This document shows positions 1 through 12,004 of a stretch of DNA of 64,000 nucleotides, in pieces (positions within the stretch are counted from its first letter, which is position 1; each line of letters opens with the position of its first letter). The position numbers and the translations under genes were made by a program. The stretch comes from Rapana venosa. Lineage: Eukaryota > Mollusca > Gastropoda > Neogastropoda > Muricidae. The notes under the pieces are model-generated. The model ran no database searches. It was given only the letters and a program-made list of their open reading frames with translations, and was not told the origin of the DNA. The stretch spans positions 30,236,517-30,300,516 of the forward strand of contig CM054140.1 of NCBI GenBank assembly GCA_028751875.1, written 5' to 3'.

Positions 1-459
1 ACATTTTAGTATTGAAGATTATATCAGAAGCTCATATTTTAATATTTAAATGTTTTTTTAAAAAAATGTGATTTTATCATGTGCTTGAATTGTGTCAGGA
101 TGCTTAACTGAATCATTATCGATTCACAAGATGGTTTTATCTGATTTTGAAGAGCAAGCAGTAGTGTTTTTACGTGTTTTGTTTTTTGTTGGTATGTTGT
201 TGCTGTAGCTTTGAAAAGGATAGTTTTGCTTTCAAGACATATTAAAACATCACGTTGACATTTACTCTGAAAAATAGCCTACAAATTCATGGCTGTAGCT
301 TCACCATTTCTCCCTCCGTATGAAACAATCACCGGGAAAACCAGAAAACTATATTCATCTTTTCATCAAACCGCAACAACTTCTCATTCAACAGGAACAC
401 AACACAATTACAGGGTGTATACTTTAAAGCCTTTCTTTTTCTCCCATACCTCGAAACAG

Positions 460-3400
460 TCCCTGGGAGAGCAGACGACGCAGATGACGCTGAACACCTT
501 CCATTTCGCGGGGCGTGGAGAGATGAACGTGACCATGGGTTTGCCGCGCCTGCGCGAGCTGCTGATGACGGCCAGCGCGGCCATCCAGACCCCCTGCATG
601 GACGTGCCTGTGCTGGACACCCCGCAGGCTGCACAGGCCGCCAGGACACTGCAGCTTCAGCTGAACCAGGTCTTCCTCCGCGATGTGAGTGGGGCCGAGC
701 CGCTGTCTCTGTGTGTGTGTGTGTGTGTGAGTGTGTGGAGAACTTTTTTGTTGTTGATTCTTTGCTTTTATATCGAGGATAATGGAATAAGAACTTGTGT
801 GCTTTTTTTGCATCTAGTCCCCGTGTATATGTAGTTTTGTAAATGTTGTCATCCGTTCCCACCGGCACACAATGGCCTACTCTTACAAAAAGCAGAACAG
901 GATGTAACGTGTGCGCAAGATGTTCTCTGTGTGGCCTACTCTTCTGAACACACGGGGACTGGATGTAAAAAAGCACATGAGTGCTTATTCCATTATCCTC
1001 GATATAAAAGAAAAAAAAGAAATTTAAAAAAGTGGAACAGGTTTTAACGTGTGCACAAGACGTTCTGCATGCGTTCGCACACGGGACCTCGGTTTATAGT
1101 CTCATCCGAAGGACTTTTGGGGGAGAGTGGAGTCGGCACTGATGTTAACTCCAGGGGAAAATATTCCCCTTGAACGGGAATCGAACCTGGGTCGTCAGAT
1201 AGCGAGCGCAATGTTCTAACCACTAGGCTATCCTGTTTTTTTGTTGGAGAATAAACTGTGTTTTGGTGATCTTGCTGGATGTTTTTTTAGGGCCAGAAAC
1301 TTTGGTGGTTTTGTACAGTAGTAGTACGCAGCTGTCAGTTTCAACCCACTTTCAGATACTCTCAGCTGCTATCCAGCCCAGTCCAGCTGGTGCAAATGAT
1401 AGCAGGAACTGACCGCACTTGGACTTGGTAAAAGGAAGGGGTGTGCTGATTTTAGAACCGGGCCCTGGACCCTTTTAGTAATCCCCAGGACTGAGAAAGT
1501 ATCCTGTATTTTCTTCAATTGATTTGATAGGTTTGCAGTTTGAGATTTAAGGAGTTGACAATGATCACATCTGTGATAACGTTTGTGATAAGTACTTACA
1601 AATGCTCAAAGGGAAGGATGTGAGGGTTAATATTTGCAAAGTACTAATAGAATAGAATAAGATCCAAGATGTGTTCATAGATGAATGGCTCTAACAGTCT
1701 TCAAGTTATTTGTTTGGTTAAGTTGTCTGTAAAAATCACTGTTTGTTGTTGTTGTTTTTTTGTCCAAAAGTTAAAAGAGAAAGTGTTTGAATATATTTCT
1801 GTGTAACATTTTGTTTAAAACAAACTAACCAACAAAAAAACAACAGAGTAAAGTAAATGTCTGACAGTGAGCAAATGGCAATAATAGTTGATAACTTGGA
1901 AGCCAGGATGTACTTGTCAGAAAAGTAAGGGTGATAAAAACAATGTAGATTAAAGTATTGGGGGCTAAATTTCTATCTGTTATTTTTGTTTACTCAGTTC
2001 TAGTATATGTTCATTTAAGAAAGATTTAATTTTTTCTGGAAAAAAATAACAGCAAACTACATGCTCTGAAACATCACACTATTGACTGGTATTCAATTTG
2101 ACAGAAAGCAAACGTTTTGCTTACTCAGTGTACCAAGTGCAAAAACAACAACAAAACAAGTGACATTGACTTGTGGTTGAACTGAAAGTATGTGTGTGTT
2201 TCAGGTCTTACAAGATGTGTTCATAGACGAGTGGCTTGAAGAGTCTTCGGATATGTAAGTATCTGGCTTAGTTCTCACCTTTGTCGAACTGAATGAAAGC
2301 CTTCTTCTAAAGCATGTAGGAGAGGAGTCATTGTAGAGTGCAATTGACCAAAGAAGAGCGAGCGCTTTTCTCACGTCAGTCTCCACATGCATCCCTAAGC
2401 ACTCAGCCATTGCAGTTATCTGAAATTTGGAAAAAAGAGGTGGAAAAAACACTATGGGAGGATGAAAAGAGGATCCTGTGAGGATGCTGAGGGGCCTTAC
2501 AGTGTAAATAGTATCTCCACCTTCTGGATATTCTGTGCTAGGAATTCCCTCTTTTATTCCCCTCTCTTTGCTTTTGCCTTGTTCCTTTTTTCCTGTCACC
2601 TCCTTCTTGTCGGTTTTCTGCCTTTGTGTTCCATTCTCTTGCCCTTTTTCCAGAAAGACTTAAAAAAGAACGATTCTCTCCCACACCGAAGTTGGATATG
2701 CTGGACCTGACTTGTTAGGCACTTAACACTGGCACAAAGCATTTTCTCTCATGTAACAGACAACAATAGTTGCTGTCTGAGCATTCAACGAAGAAAAAGA
2801 AGAATCTGTCTACATGGTTGCTGTTTTTTTTAGTTTCGTTTGATGCTAATATGTACAAAGTTTCTTTAGGCTCCTAAAAAGGTAAAAAAAATGTCTTTGT
2901 GTTCCTTTTCTTTTCAGGGCACAGCGAAAGATCAAAATCCGTTTTGTCTTTCTGCCAACGAAAATGTACAGCGACAAGCTGCAGATGAAGCGCAAAGCGG
3001 TGATCCAGCTTTTGGAAAAGTCAGGGTTTTTTGGCCTGCTTGGCGAGGCCATCTACAAATTCCTCATGAAACACAGGCGGGGGACAAAGAAGTGAGTCCT
3101 GTCCTTGCTTGTGTGCCTTTTTTTCTTTGAAAGACTGTGGTTTTGAAAAAAAGAAAGTGTGACGGTTTAAAACTTGGTGATAGGCTGTTTTTGGAAAGAG
3201 TTGAGTGATAGTTGAAAAGCTTACAAATGAAGAACAAGGTGCTTTTTTTGTTGTTGTTTTGAAGTGTTTTTTATTTAAAAATTAAACATTTGTTATTCTG
3301 TTATATTGAGGATAGTGGAATAAGCACTTACATGCTTTTTTACATCCAGTCCCCATGTATATGCGGTTTTGTAAGTTCTGTCATCTGTTCCCACCTGCAC

Positions 3401-5624
3401 ACAATGGCCTACTCTTATGAAAAGCGGAACAGTATTTAACATGTGCGCAGGATGCTCTGTGTGCATTCGCACACGGGGCCTCAGTTTATAGTCTCAACCG
3501 AAAGACTTTCGGGGAGAGTGGAGGAATCAAACTTGCGTCATCAGATAGCGACCGCAATGTTCTGTGTGTGTGTGTGTGGGTTTGTGTGTGAGTGGTGTGT
3601 GTGTGTGTGTGTGTTGTGTTGTGTTTGGGTGTGTGTGGTGTGTGAGTGTGTTCCTTTTTCTTTCTTTTTTTCTTTTAAAAAAATCTTTGTTTAGCTGTTT
3701 CTTTCTTTTTTTTTAATCTTTTAGTCAAGTTGTATTTGAAGTATGTCTGGAAATGATGTGTATATGTGCAGCAGACACAATTTTTTTATGATAGAAAAGT
3801 TCTAAATAAAAAAAATCCCCAAAACTCTCAGAAAATGTTCTTTTAACTAGTGCCGTGTCTTGTTGAAGCTTGTCCAGCAAACCTGCAGAAGATAGCAGAG
3901 ATTTGAATCTGGATACTTTGTATAAGTGGAGCCAGCTGGTCCACCGTTCGTCCACCATGCAGCGCCCCTACGACCCTGGCGGGTTACGGGACCAGTGAAC
4001 AGTGTGAACTTTGTATCAAACAGTTTGATTCAGGTTTAGATCTGTTGTTTATCAAAAGCCACGACTTGGACGAACTGGGTGCAGCAGAAGCAGAGAGACT
4101 GAAACAAGGGGCGTTGCGCAGTTGTCAGTTTCCCCCACTTTCAGCTTCTCTCAGCTGCTATCCTCTCATCCATCCCAGCTGGGGCCAGCTGGTGCTAATT
4201 GGAGCAGGAACTGACCGCACCTGGACTTGGTAAAAGGAAGGGGCGTGCAAAGTTTAGTGTTAGACTCTGAACCCTTGACTAAGGTAGGCTGGATTTGTGC
4301 TCCGTGATGAGAACGGGACAAAAAAACATAACTTTTGTCTTGAAGCACTTCTTCTGCGAGTCAGCAACCTCTAACAGCTTTTCCATCGGGTTACAGAAAA
4401 TAAAATTATGGGATGAGAGACAAGTGAGAGACACACTGGGCTGAAGGAGCTCGACAGCAAACATGTCAGTAGCTGCTTCCCACTCTGTTGCTGTGGAACG
4501 GCAACTGTCATCTCCTGTCTCATCGACTGAAAATGCTGACGTCATCAGTGTTGACTTGACCATGAATGCAACATGTATAGATCTGAAAAATCTGCTTTTT
4601 TTTCGGGTTAAAATGTGTATCACTTCTGCTTCATGTTATCTCACTTAATGAAGAGAATCCTGCCACTCAGAGATATGGTAGGTATTGGTTAATCAGAACC
4701 ACTTTGTGAGTGTGTATGTTTCACTTTTAGGGTACAGCGCTAATGCCGGTGACCCGAGAAAGACAGATAAAGAAAAAGAAGATAGATACATCACAACATC
4801 AAGGGCATGCATGATGTCTTCATTCTCTCCTGTGTTGCACATGTCTGTCCAGACATGGGACATTCCAGGCCAGAGCGGAGAAGCCGGAGAGGGAGGAGGA
4901 ATCCATGGAGGTGGAGGCAGTGGAGGAGGAAGCCACACACTCCGACCATGAGGATGACGACAGTGATGGAGATGCTGACTCTGATGGAGAAAAAGACGTG
5001 CAAGAGTACGAGGGGGAAGAGGAGGAGAAAGAAGAGGGGGAGGGAGAAGAAGAGGGAAATGCGACACTCCCCAAGGACGTGGAAGGTAACAGGTTTTTAT
5101 TATTCCTCGCAACCTTTTCTGTTCAGTCTTTTGGAAGGTTTAAACCTCACATTGCACCAGTGTTCTGTTTCTTCTTTTTTAAATCAAGCATTTTTGGGTG
5201 GAAAGATCGGTATAGGTTTGCATTTCAGTGAACAGGCACACACAGTTTTAAGAGGTAAAAATGGATTCTCTGAGTAGCATTTGTGTGCTTTTTTATCATA
5301 AAAAAAGCTTTATCGAATGTAGAGACAACTTTTTATTCTGTTTCATGTGGTCATTGACCTACTGTCTCTGTATTTGGTTTTACGTCAAAACTGTGGTAAA
5401 GTTGGGATTGCAGACTTTTATATAACTCCTCGTGGACTTGGTATTGTTTTGATGATGACCTGCCAGTATGTATTGCCCTTTTTGAGCTCTTAGATGCTGT
5501 ACTTTTGGAGCTCTCTGCTGTTGTACACAGTGATTGTGTAGGAAACAATGTGTAATTCTGTCAAATTTGACTTTGTAGAGGAAATGGTTTTGAGAAACTG
5601 CAGTTTGTCATGTATGTGCACATG

Positions 5625-5693
<69 letters not shown>

Positions 5694-7858
5694 AGTCATA
5701 GAGAACATAGATTCACTCTTTTTTGTAATCAAATGAGTCAAATCGATGTAAATGAGGGGGAAAAAAAGGCAGAATACCAGTGATGGAGGATAGAGGACTG
5801 CGGCCTTGCAGGCTCTTTACATGTTAAAACTGAAGGAATGGGAGTTGTGGTGCTGTTCCTATTCGTATGTCTGGGCAACACCTGTGTCTCTTGTCTTCAG
5901 TATGTACAAATTCTGAATAAAATTGTTTATTAGAAATAAAAGCCAAACCAGATCTTTTGAGGAATTATATACTGTGAAAAGGCTCACCATGTGTCATCCC
6001 TAACGATGCAGTCAGATGTGCTGACTCATCTTGTGTGCTGAGGTTCCCAGTAATAAGATATCATCATCATCATCGTCATCGTCATCATCATCATCATCAG
6101 TTTACTGTCAGATAAATTAAGGTGAAGTTGTACTGACAATGTTATATTTTATACTGCTTGTCCTTATTTCCAGAAGACAACCCGTCTGAGGAAAACCAGT
6201 CCTCAGATAGCGAAGACTCAGAGACAGGAGGCCGCGGAGGATGAGGGCATTGCGAAGACCAAGGTAATCGCTTTGTTGTTGTTGTTTGTTGTTGTTGTGT
6301 TTCGTTCCTTAGCTAGAGCTCTGAGGTTCACCAGTGGTGAGATTTTTGCATACACAACCATCCCACCCCCCCCTCCTCCACCATTTAAGTATCCACTTTC
6401 CAACTTTGGGAATGGTGTTTAAACACGACACCTCTATGCATGTGTTTCTTTCTGTCATCCATTCCTACCAGCACACAATGGTCTACTCTTCTGAAAGGCA
6501 GAACAGGTTTATATGTTCAATATAAACGCTATATGTTCTGTGTGCGTTTGCACATGGGGCCTCGGTTTATTGTCTCATCAGAAGGATTTTAACATTCAGT
6601 TTGATTTTTTCGTCAAACTGGGAAGAAAGGACGAGGCTGGGAATCAAACCCCAAACCTCACGGTTTACTTGTTGGAAGGCAAATGTCTTAACCATCCTGC
6701 CACTCTCCTTTCTTGATTTGTTTCAAAAGCTTTCATAATGAAGTTTCCATATGTGCATCAATTGTGACTTTGTTTTGTTTCAAAAGCTTTCATAATGCAG
6801 TTTCCATATTTGTATCTGTTGTGACCTTGTTTTGCTTCAAAAGCTTTCATAATGCAGTTTCCATATTCATATCTGTTGTGACTTTGTTTTGTTCTAAAAG
6901 CTTTTATAATGCAGTTTCCATATTCTTATCTGTGGCAATTTTGTTTTGTTCTAAAAGCTTTTATAATGCAGTTTCCATATTCTTATCTGTGGCGATTTTG
7001 TTTTGTTCTAAAAGCTTTCATAATGAAGTTTCCATATTTTTATCTGTGGCGATTTTGTTTTGTTCTAAAAGCTTTCATAATGAAGTTTCCATATTCTTAT
7101 CTGTGGCGATTTTGTTTTGTTTTTCAGGAAAGCAGACTGATCCCCGACTACTCGAAACACAAAAAAGGAAAATGGTGTGAGGTGGTGTATCAGGTCAGTT
7201 TACCAGCAAATATTAACAAGGTTTTCTCATGAGATGAATGTGCAGTGTGAGAAAAGTGCCATGTTATCTTATGGTTTTGATTATGGATTATTAAAGACCA
7301 GTTTGATTAAGGTTGATTAAAGATTGATGTCGCATGTGTAACAGCAATTATGTGTAGCAAGAATGGTGACAGTTATTTTTCAAAAAGGTGATATTTTATA
7401 TGGTGATGAATTAAAAGAAAATCAGTTTGATGACTATTCAGTACATTCATTTATGTGCATGGAAATGTGTCTGCTTGGCCTTTTGTTTTTTTTCCTATAT
7501 TCTCCACATCATTTTTTATTTAAAGATACATCCTGAGATAAAGGTTTAACACTCCACCCCCCAAAAAACCCCAAAAAAAACAATTCAGGATTTTGTAAGA
7601 ATTTCAAAAGGGCTTTTTCAAATCCCATAGATACTCTATGTCTTGTATTGTTTTGTATATATCACTTTCAGTCATAGCAGATTTTTCTGCATGAAATTCA
7701 GGCTGCTCTCCCCAGAGAGAGGGTCACCTTTTTTTCTTGTCTGTTAGCTTGTTTGTTTCCCTATAAAAGTGGCTTTTTTTTCTTAGAGAACTTTTGCCAA
7801 GAATGATTCTCTTGTTGCAGTGGGTTTTTTTAATGTCGACCTGCTTTCTGCATATGGA

Positions 7859-7918
<60 letters not shown>

Positions 7919-10900
7919 TGTGTGTGTGTATGTGTGTGTGTGTGTGTGTGTAAAATTCACTTAATGTCTCTTCACAGGTTGTGATATTAGACAGAAAAAC
8001 ACCAACAAAAAGGAAGAGGGAGGCGGAAGGTGGTAGTGTCTAGGGGAAGGAATCTCAAGTTATCTAGACACACTGATTGATAAAAAAGTTAATTTGAAAT
8101 TTGCACATTGCTGAACTACTGAGCTTAGGCTATAATGAACAGTGAATAAAACTCATGCCTGAATTTTATCTAACAAAAGTTAAAAGACAACAATCAACAA
8201 AGTGTGTGTTATAAATACAAGTGTATAGTTATGTGAGAACTTCACTTCAGAGTGGAGGAAAGTTAACTGAGGAAAGGGTATGCGTGCATGTGTGTGTGCA
8301 GTTCAAGACCCATGCGATGGAGTCCAACGTGCGGTTGACAGTGGAGAAGCAGGTGAAGAAATTCACTCTGCAGAACGTTCCAGGCATCAAGCGCTGCTTG
8401 CTGACTGAACGAAGCGACGATGACCGCTTCAAAGGCCAGAAGAGGCTGTTCTTAGTGACCGATGGGGTCAACATGATGGTAGGACTTCTTTTTTTGTTAA
8501 ACTGGTTTTTGTGTGTGTGTGTGTGTGACTGAAGGAGTCATCATGATGAGAATACATAAGGATTCAACTTTTGCTGTCGAGTCTTAGAGCACTGTCTTTT
8601 TTAAAAAATGATAGCTAAAAAGTCGTAATCTGTAGCTAAAAAGTTGTCACGTCAAGTCAAGTCAAGTCAAAAACACTTTAATCATCCCATGAAAGGCAAT
8701 TACAATACTGACAGGCAGATTGATGCACATAAAAAATCTCAAAGACACAAAAAGCTATATTTCATATTGGTTAAAACATTCCAAAATGACTGCAAATAAA
8801 AATGTCACGAACACACACACACACAAACACACACACATCAATTGTGAACACAATGTTAAACCCATTGACTAGAAGACATAAAAACTTATTATTTATGCAC
8901 TCTTATACGCAACACATACACACACATGCATGTGCAAACACACCCACACACACCATTCACCAGTATATGAATTCAATGTAATCTGTAAAAAGTCGTAATC
9001 TGTACCTAAAATGTCATGTAAAAAAAGTCGTTATCTGTACCTAAAAGTCGTAATTTGTTGATTTTTATTTTTTTTTATATATACAAAATTACTGAAATGG
9101 CTGACATAACTTTTTGGAGCTAACGGTCTTATGATAGTGTCTCTGGTTTTGACAGCTAAGAACTAAAAAGTAGTCATTTGTTGAGAATTTCTGCAACGGA
9201 ACATTGAAATCTGCTGCTACAGAAATTTTGACACACAGATCATTGAAATGACCAACAAACAGAAGTATTTCCCACAAGAGAGTGAAATAAAAGGAAGGTC
9301 ACAGAGCATTTCATTTGTGTCAGATGGTATCATTTTAGTGTTCTGATTTTTATAATTATGTTTTTTGGACGATCGAATTTTATTTTCAAGAGTGAAACTA
9401 GCGCTTTCAGTTGTTTTTTTTTAAAGAGAAAGAAAACGCTCTATAAAGTATTCAAAAGAATAGAAACTGCAGGGAACTGGATTAATTCTTGAATAAACTT
9501 CAGCATTTGTGCTTTTTTTTAAAGGTTCAGTAAATTATTCGTATAGACCACTTCAAGCATGCAAATCTCTGAAAATTAGAAGCTCTCCTTGGAAGTCCCA
9601 TTGCCACCAGAACAACGTCAGTGTGGTTTTCTTCTCCCATGTTCAGATGTTTGAGAGCCCTTGCAGCCTTTATCTACAGAAGTTGCCAAGGACACCTTTT
9701 TTGCGTGATTTTTTAAAATGTCTAAGTGCATGATGTCACACAGAATTGATTTATCACTCATCCAATGCCGGATCTCGACCACCACTCAAAGTCTAGTGAT
9801 GGTGAGGGGGAGGGTAGCTCAATTTAAGGATCAAACCCACTACTTGCAAGATTCTTGATGGGTTTGTAGCGGGACCACGGATTCTGCTACAAGAGGGCCC
9901 AAAACTCTGGCTTTGACAAGCGCTTTATTTGTTTTTGCAAGATATAGCGCTATATAAATTCCATTTATTGTTATTGGCTAGTGTTGAAAGCAAGCGGTCA
10001 GTTCCTGATGTGCAGCTTATCCTGTGGCTGTTGATGCGATGTGATGTTGATGATGTGTTGCAGGAGATCATGAACCACTCTGACATTCTGGACATCAAAC
10101 ACATGTACACCAACAGCATCGTGGACATCCAGAACACGTTTGGCATCGAGGCTGCCAACAGGGCCATCATCAAAGTGAGTCACCCTCTCTCCTTCCCATT
10201 CCTGAAAGCCCCCCCCCAAACAATGAAACCTGTCCTTAGTTTGAGACCTCAAGATGACACATGAACACTTCTGCAGTGTCTGTAGAGAGAATGTTCTGTT
10301 CAGAGTCAACAGCCAGTCCAAAACATTCAGTTCACAGTCAACATCCAGTCCCAAAACGTTCAGTTAACAGTCAACAACCAGTCCAAAATATTCAGTCAAC
10401 AGCCAGTCCAAAACGTTCACAGTGAACAGCCTGTCCAAAACATTCAGTCAACAGCCAGTCCAAAACATTCACAGTCAACAGCCAGTCCAAAACGTTCACA
10501 GTGAACAGCCTGTCCAAAACATTCAGTCAACAGCTAGTCCAAAACATTCAGTCAACAGCCAGTCCAAAACATTCAGTTCAGTTCACTGTCAACAGCCAGT
10601 CCAAACATTCAGTCAAAGCCACCAAAATCTTCACTAACAGCCAGTCAAACATTCACAGTCAACAGCAGTTCTAAACCTTCATCAACGCAGTCACATGAAA
10701 CATCAGTCAACACCATCCAAAACATTCAAAGTCAACACCGAGTTCAAAAAATTGTTCACTGTAACAGCCAGTCCCAAAATTCTCTCACTTCAAATCGTCC
10801 AGCATGCATAACTCAAGTTTAGTGGTGTCCGACTCACATGAAAATCAACAGACAATCCAAGTATAATGAAATATCCAGAGTGCTAGCCAAAAGCTTTTGT

Positions 10901-11605
10901 ATTTTTACTGATTTGCAGTGTCCCTGTTCCTCAGTATCCCCATCCCATCACTTCCAAGTCCACGCTCCCATCCCGCCTCCTTCACTCTCGAACCTTCATC
11001 TTTTGAGTTCATTTTTGATCCCTATTTTTTGTCCATTCCTTTCACTTTTGAAGGTTTATCCTTCAAGTGAAACCCCTCCCCTCCGCAACTTGTAGAAGTT
11101 ATTAGATTCCCATACCCGACGCAATATTTTCGCTTTTAACAAGATTCAGCCCTTATTCTTCTCTTCCTTCATTTTTTTTAAAGTGTATTTAAAAAAAAAT
11201 CCTTAATGGACTTTTGCATCCATTTACTTTAAATCTTTAGATCCATGTCTGACTAGTCCCAACGTTTGTGTTCAGAGCACATGACGTTAACGGCTAAGGT
11301 TTGATGCGCAGACGTGAAGAACGTGTTCAAAGCTTACAACATCCAGGTGACTACCGCCACCTGTCTCTGCTGGCGGACTACATGACGTGCGAAGGACGGT
11401 ACAAAGGCTTCAGCCGCAACTCCATCGTCACCAACCCCTCGCCCCTGCAGAAGATCACCTTCGAAACCTCTGTGAACTTTCTGGTCAGTTCTTGTTTGAA
11501 CGCTTCTGCCGACGATCTTCTGTCCCCCTCTGCTCAGATTGTGACGGGCGTGTTGTGTCTTCCGGTACCGGCTGCTTTGACATCATGGAGTCGCTGGTTT
11601 TGTGA
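460..11605 (+). CDS. POLR1A: RNA polymerase I largest subunit, C-terminal part (nine exons, 5' end outside window)
   Basis: Catalytic subunit RPA1 of nucleolar RNA polymerase I, which transcribes rRNA. Exons by splice sites and phase: 460-684, 2205-2254, 2918-3091, 4853-5085, 6174-6263, 7128-7193, 8302-8478, 10064-10174, 11312-11605 (stop TGA 11603-11605). About 474 residues are encoded. The first visible exon carries the hallmark [19 protein letters not shown] of the trigger-loop/bridge region. An acidic Glu/Asp-rich insert follows (4905-5084 and the next exon). The end has the conserved blocks [34 protein letters not shown] and a final [13 protein letters not shown]. Phases match at every junction except where bases appear missing: two in exon 6174-6263 (near 6213-6218) and three in the last exon (11312, about 11348, about 11549). 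All are single-base losses from GG, GGG or CC runs, so this is probably an intact gene with assembly errors. The acceptor at 4853 is chosen because it alone keeps phase. Confidence 0.93.
768..1012. repeat. Inverted pair of SINE 3' tails
   Basis: The sequence from 768 (tatcgaggataatggaata...) through the 'tagtccccgtgtat' block is repeated in reverse complement at about 950-1012 (cacacggggactgg... to attatcctcgatataaaag). The two arms of about 60 bp could form a hairpin in RNA. Both are the tail of the tRNA-derived SINE family seen throughout the window. Confidence 0.75.
1030..1237 (-). repeat. tRNA-derived SINE, head and body, antisense
   Basis: Read on the minus strand from 1237 it starts with a tRNA-like head: A-box-like tagcctagtggttag, then B-box-like ggttcgattcc near 1177. 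The family core 'cggatgagactataaaccg' follows. It carries Pol III promoter-like boxes but no intact tRNA fold, so it is called a SINE rather than a tRNA gene. Confidence 0.75.
1326..1480. repeat. Copy 1 of a 155-165 bp block duplicated within POLR1A introns
   Basis: The stretch containing 'agcaggaactgaccgcac' and 'cttggtaaaaggaagggg' recurs at 4117-4282 in the same orientation with moderate divergence. The function is unknown. It may be the body of another dispersed repeat family. Confidence 0.6.
1661..1707 (+). pseudogene. Decayed duplicate of POLR1A exon 2205-2254
   Basis: The bases 'caagatgtgttcatag' here match the true exon at 2213-2228 exactly, and similarity continues through the codons for DEWL. 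The copy has an in-frame TAA where the true exon has GAA (gaa tgg ctc taa), and neither the AG acceptor nor the GT donor survives. It lies about 540 bp upstream of the working exon and is best explained as a local exon duplication that lost function. Confidence 0.7.
3298..3565 (-). repeat. tRNA-derived SINE, antisense, internally deleted
   Basis: The tail 'gaggatagtggaataagc' (revcomp of the family 3' end) is at 3308. The core 'gcacacggggcctcagttta' is near 3470, and a damaged tRNA-like head ends near 3565 beside a GT microsatellite. Confidence 0.7.
4117..4282. repeat. Copy 2 of the duplicated POLR1A intron block
   Basis: Same orientation as 1326-1480. It shares 'ggagcaggaactgaccgcac' and 'cttggtaaaaggaagggg'. 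Confidence 0.6.
5627..5691. repeat. (CA)n microsatellite
   Basis: About 32 uninterrupted CA units in a POLR1A intron. A short (ATC)n/(GTC) tract lies at 6060-6100 in the same intron. Confidence 0.95.
6300..6708 (-). repeat. SINE of a second head type, antisense
   Basis: Minus-strand head near 6705 reads ggcaggatggttaagac, then ggtttgattccc as a B-box-like motif, followed by the 'cagtttgacgaaaaaatc' linker and the shared core. The distal end (6305-6420: ctagagctctgaggttcacc, ccaactttgggaatgg) defines a 3' part also seen near 34370, 40500, 46000, 47570 and 51000. Confidence 0.7.
6713..7124. repeat. 57-bp minisatellite ending at the POLR1A 3' splice site of exon 7128-7193
   Basis: The marker 'aaaagctttcataatg' recurs at 6725, 6782, 6839, 6896, 6953, 7010 and 7067, an exact 57-bp period for seven copies. 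The last copy runs into the real acceptor: its 'gattttgttttgtttttcag' at 7108-7127 occupies the place where other units have 'gattttgttttgttctaaaagc'. Because 57 is a multiple of 3, one frame stays open across the array; that frame is not coding. Confidence 0.93.
7663..7850 (-). repeat. Fragment of a third SINE-like family
   Basis: Contains 'atttttctgcatgaaattc', 'ggctgctctccccaga' and 'gagaacttttgccaagaa'. Related pieces occur at 9740-9870, 27560-27880 (opposite orientation) and 39045-39350. Confidence 0.55.
7862..7953. repeat. (TG)n microsatellite
   Basis: About 45 TG units with rare TA interruptions in a POLR1A intron, just upstream of a short intronic stretch before the exon at 8302. Confidence 0.93.
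8645..8995. repeat. Dispersed repeat with (CAAGT)n start and CA-rich end
   Basis: Begins with 'gtcaagtcaagtcaagtcaa', then 'acactttaatcatccc', and ends in imperfect ACAC tracts. The 'aaaagtcgtaatctgtac' phrase before and after it (8620-9060) is repeated four times. The remaining intron to 10063 holds only a scrap of SINE (9740-9870) and a reversed 'tatagcgctatataaattcc' tail module (9948-9965). Confidence 0.45.
10265..10790. repeat. About 30-bp degenerate minisatellite downstream of POLR1A exon 10064-10174
   Basis: Repeats of the form 'cagtcaacagccagtccaaa' + 'acattcag' continue for about 500 bp, decaying toward the 3' side. Unlike the other large arrays, no copy of a splice site is visible in the unit. 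The open frame at 10422-10637 is a by-product. Confidence 0.85.
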
Positions 11606-11733
11606 AGGTTTTCCGGGTTACAGACGGGTTGGTGAGCAGTTGTGATAAGTGCGGTATTGTACGTTTGGTTGGTGACGTGAAATGACAATTACTCGCGACA
11701 CGTTTTCCATGGATACTGTCACCAAGAAGTCAA

Positions 11734-11739
11734 AATAAA
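11734..11739 (+). terminator. Probable POLR1A polyadenylation signal
   Basis: AATAAA lies 129 bases after the POLR1A stop codon. It is the first canonical hexamer downstream, so the 3' UTR is probably short. A second AATAAA lies near 11985. Confidence 0.5.
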
Positions 11740-12004
11740 ACCACCACCCTGTGCTATGACATGTCGCTGTTGCTTGGTTTTTAAATATAGAAGTTTTTGT
11801 CTCTTCATGTCATCTTATGAAGGAAGCCGATTGCTGCGGAAACTACAAGAATCATGTTGTGTGTGTTCTGCATTTTGACAGTTTCTGTACAAGTGAGTGT
11901 ACAGGAGCCTGTTTTATGCAAGTCCGAGATTTGTTTTTTATTGCTATGTCCTCTACAGCAGAAGCAGCTTTATTATTTTTAAGAAAATAAACTTTCTTAT
12001 CATT

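Larger units (their letters stand above)
685..2204 (+). other. POLR1A intron between the first two visible exons
   Basis: Non-coding. It holds a TG microsatellite (711-738), an inverted pair of SINE tails (768-1012), a SINE head (1030-1237), a block duplicated again at 4117-4282 (here 1326-1480) and a decayed copy of the following exon (1661-1707). The remainder is AT-rich with no visible feature. Confidence 0.7.
3092..4852 (+). other. POLR1A intron with SINE and duplicated block
   Basis: Holds an antisense, internally deleted SINE (3298-3565), a TG/GT-rich stretch (3565-3650), a 5S-SINE-like tail scrap (3960-4000, cccctacgaccctggcgggtt) and copy 2 of the block at 1326-1480 (4117-4282). Open frames here are shadows. 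Confidence 0.65.

Noticed and set aside
1140..1237. Possible tRNA genes (A and B boxes here, at 12222-12287, 49040-49097 and elsewhere)
   Set aside because: The boxes belong to SINE heads joined to the same body sequence. No complete cloverleaf with matching acceptor stem is evident.
4693..5112. Three minus-strand and two other plus-strand ORFs over the acidic POLR1A exon
   Set aside because: The purine-rich Glu/Asp coding sequence opens the other frames. Splice phase supports only the frame beginning [10 protein letters not shown].
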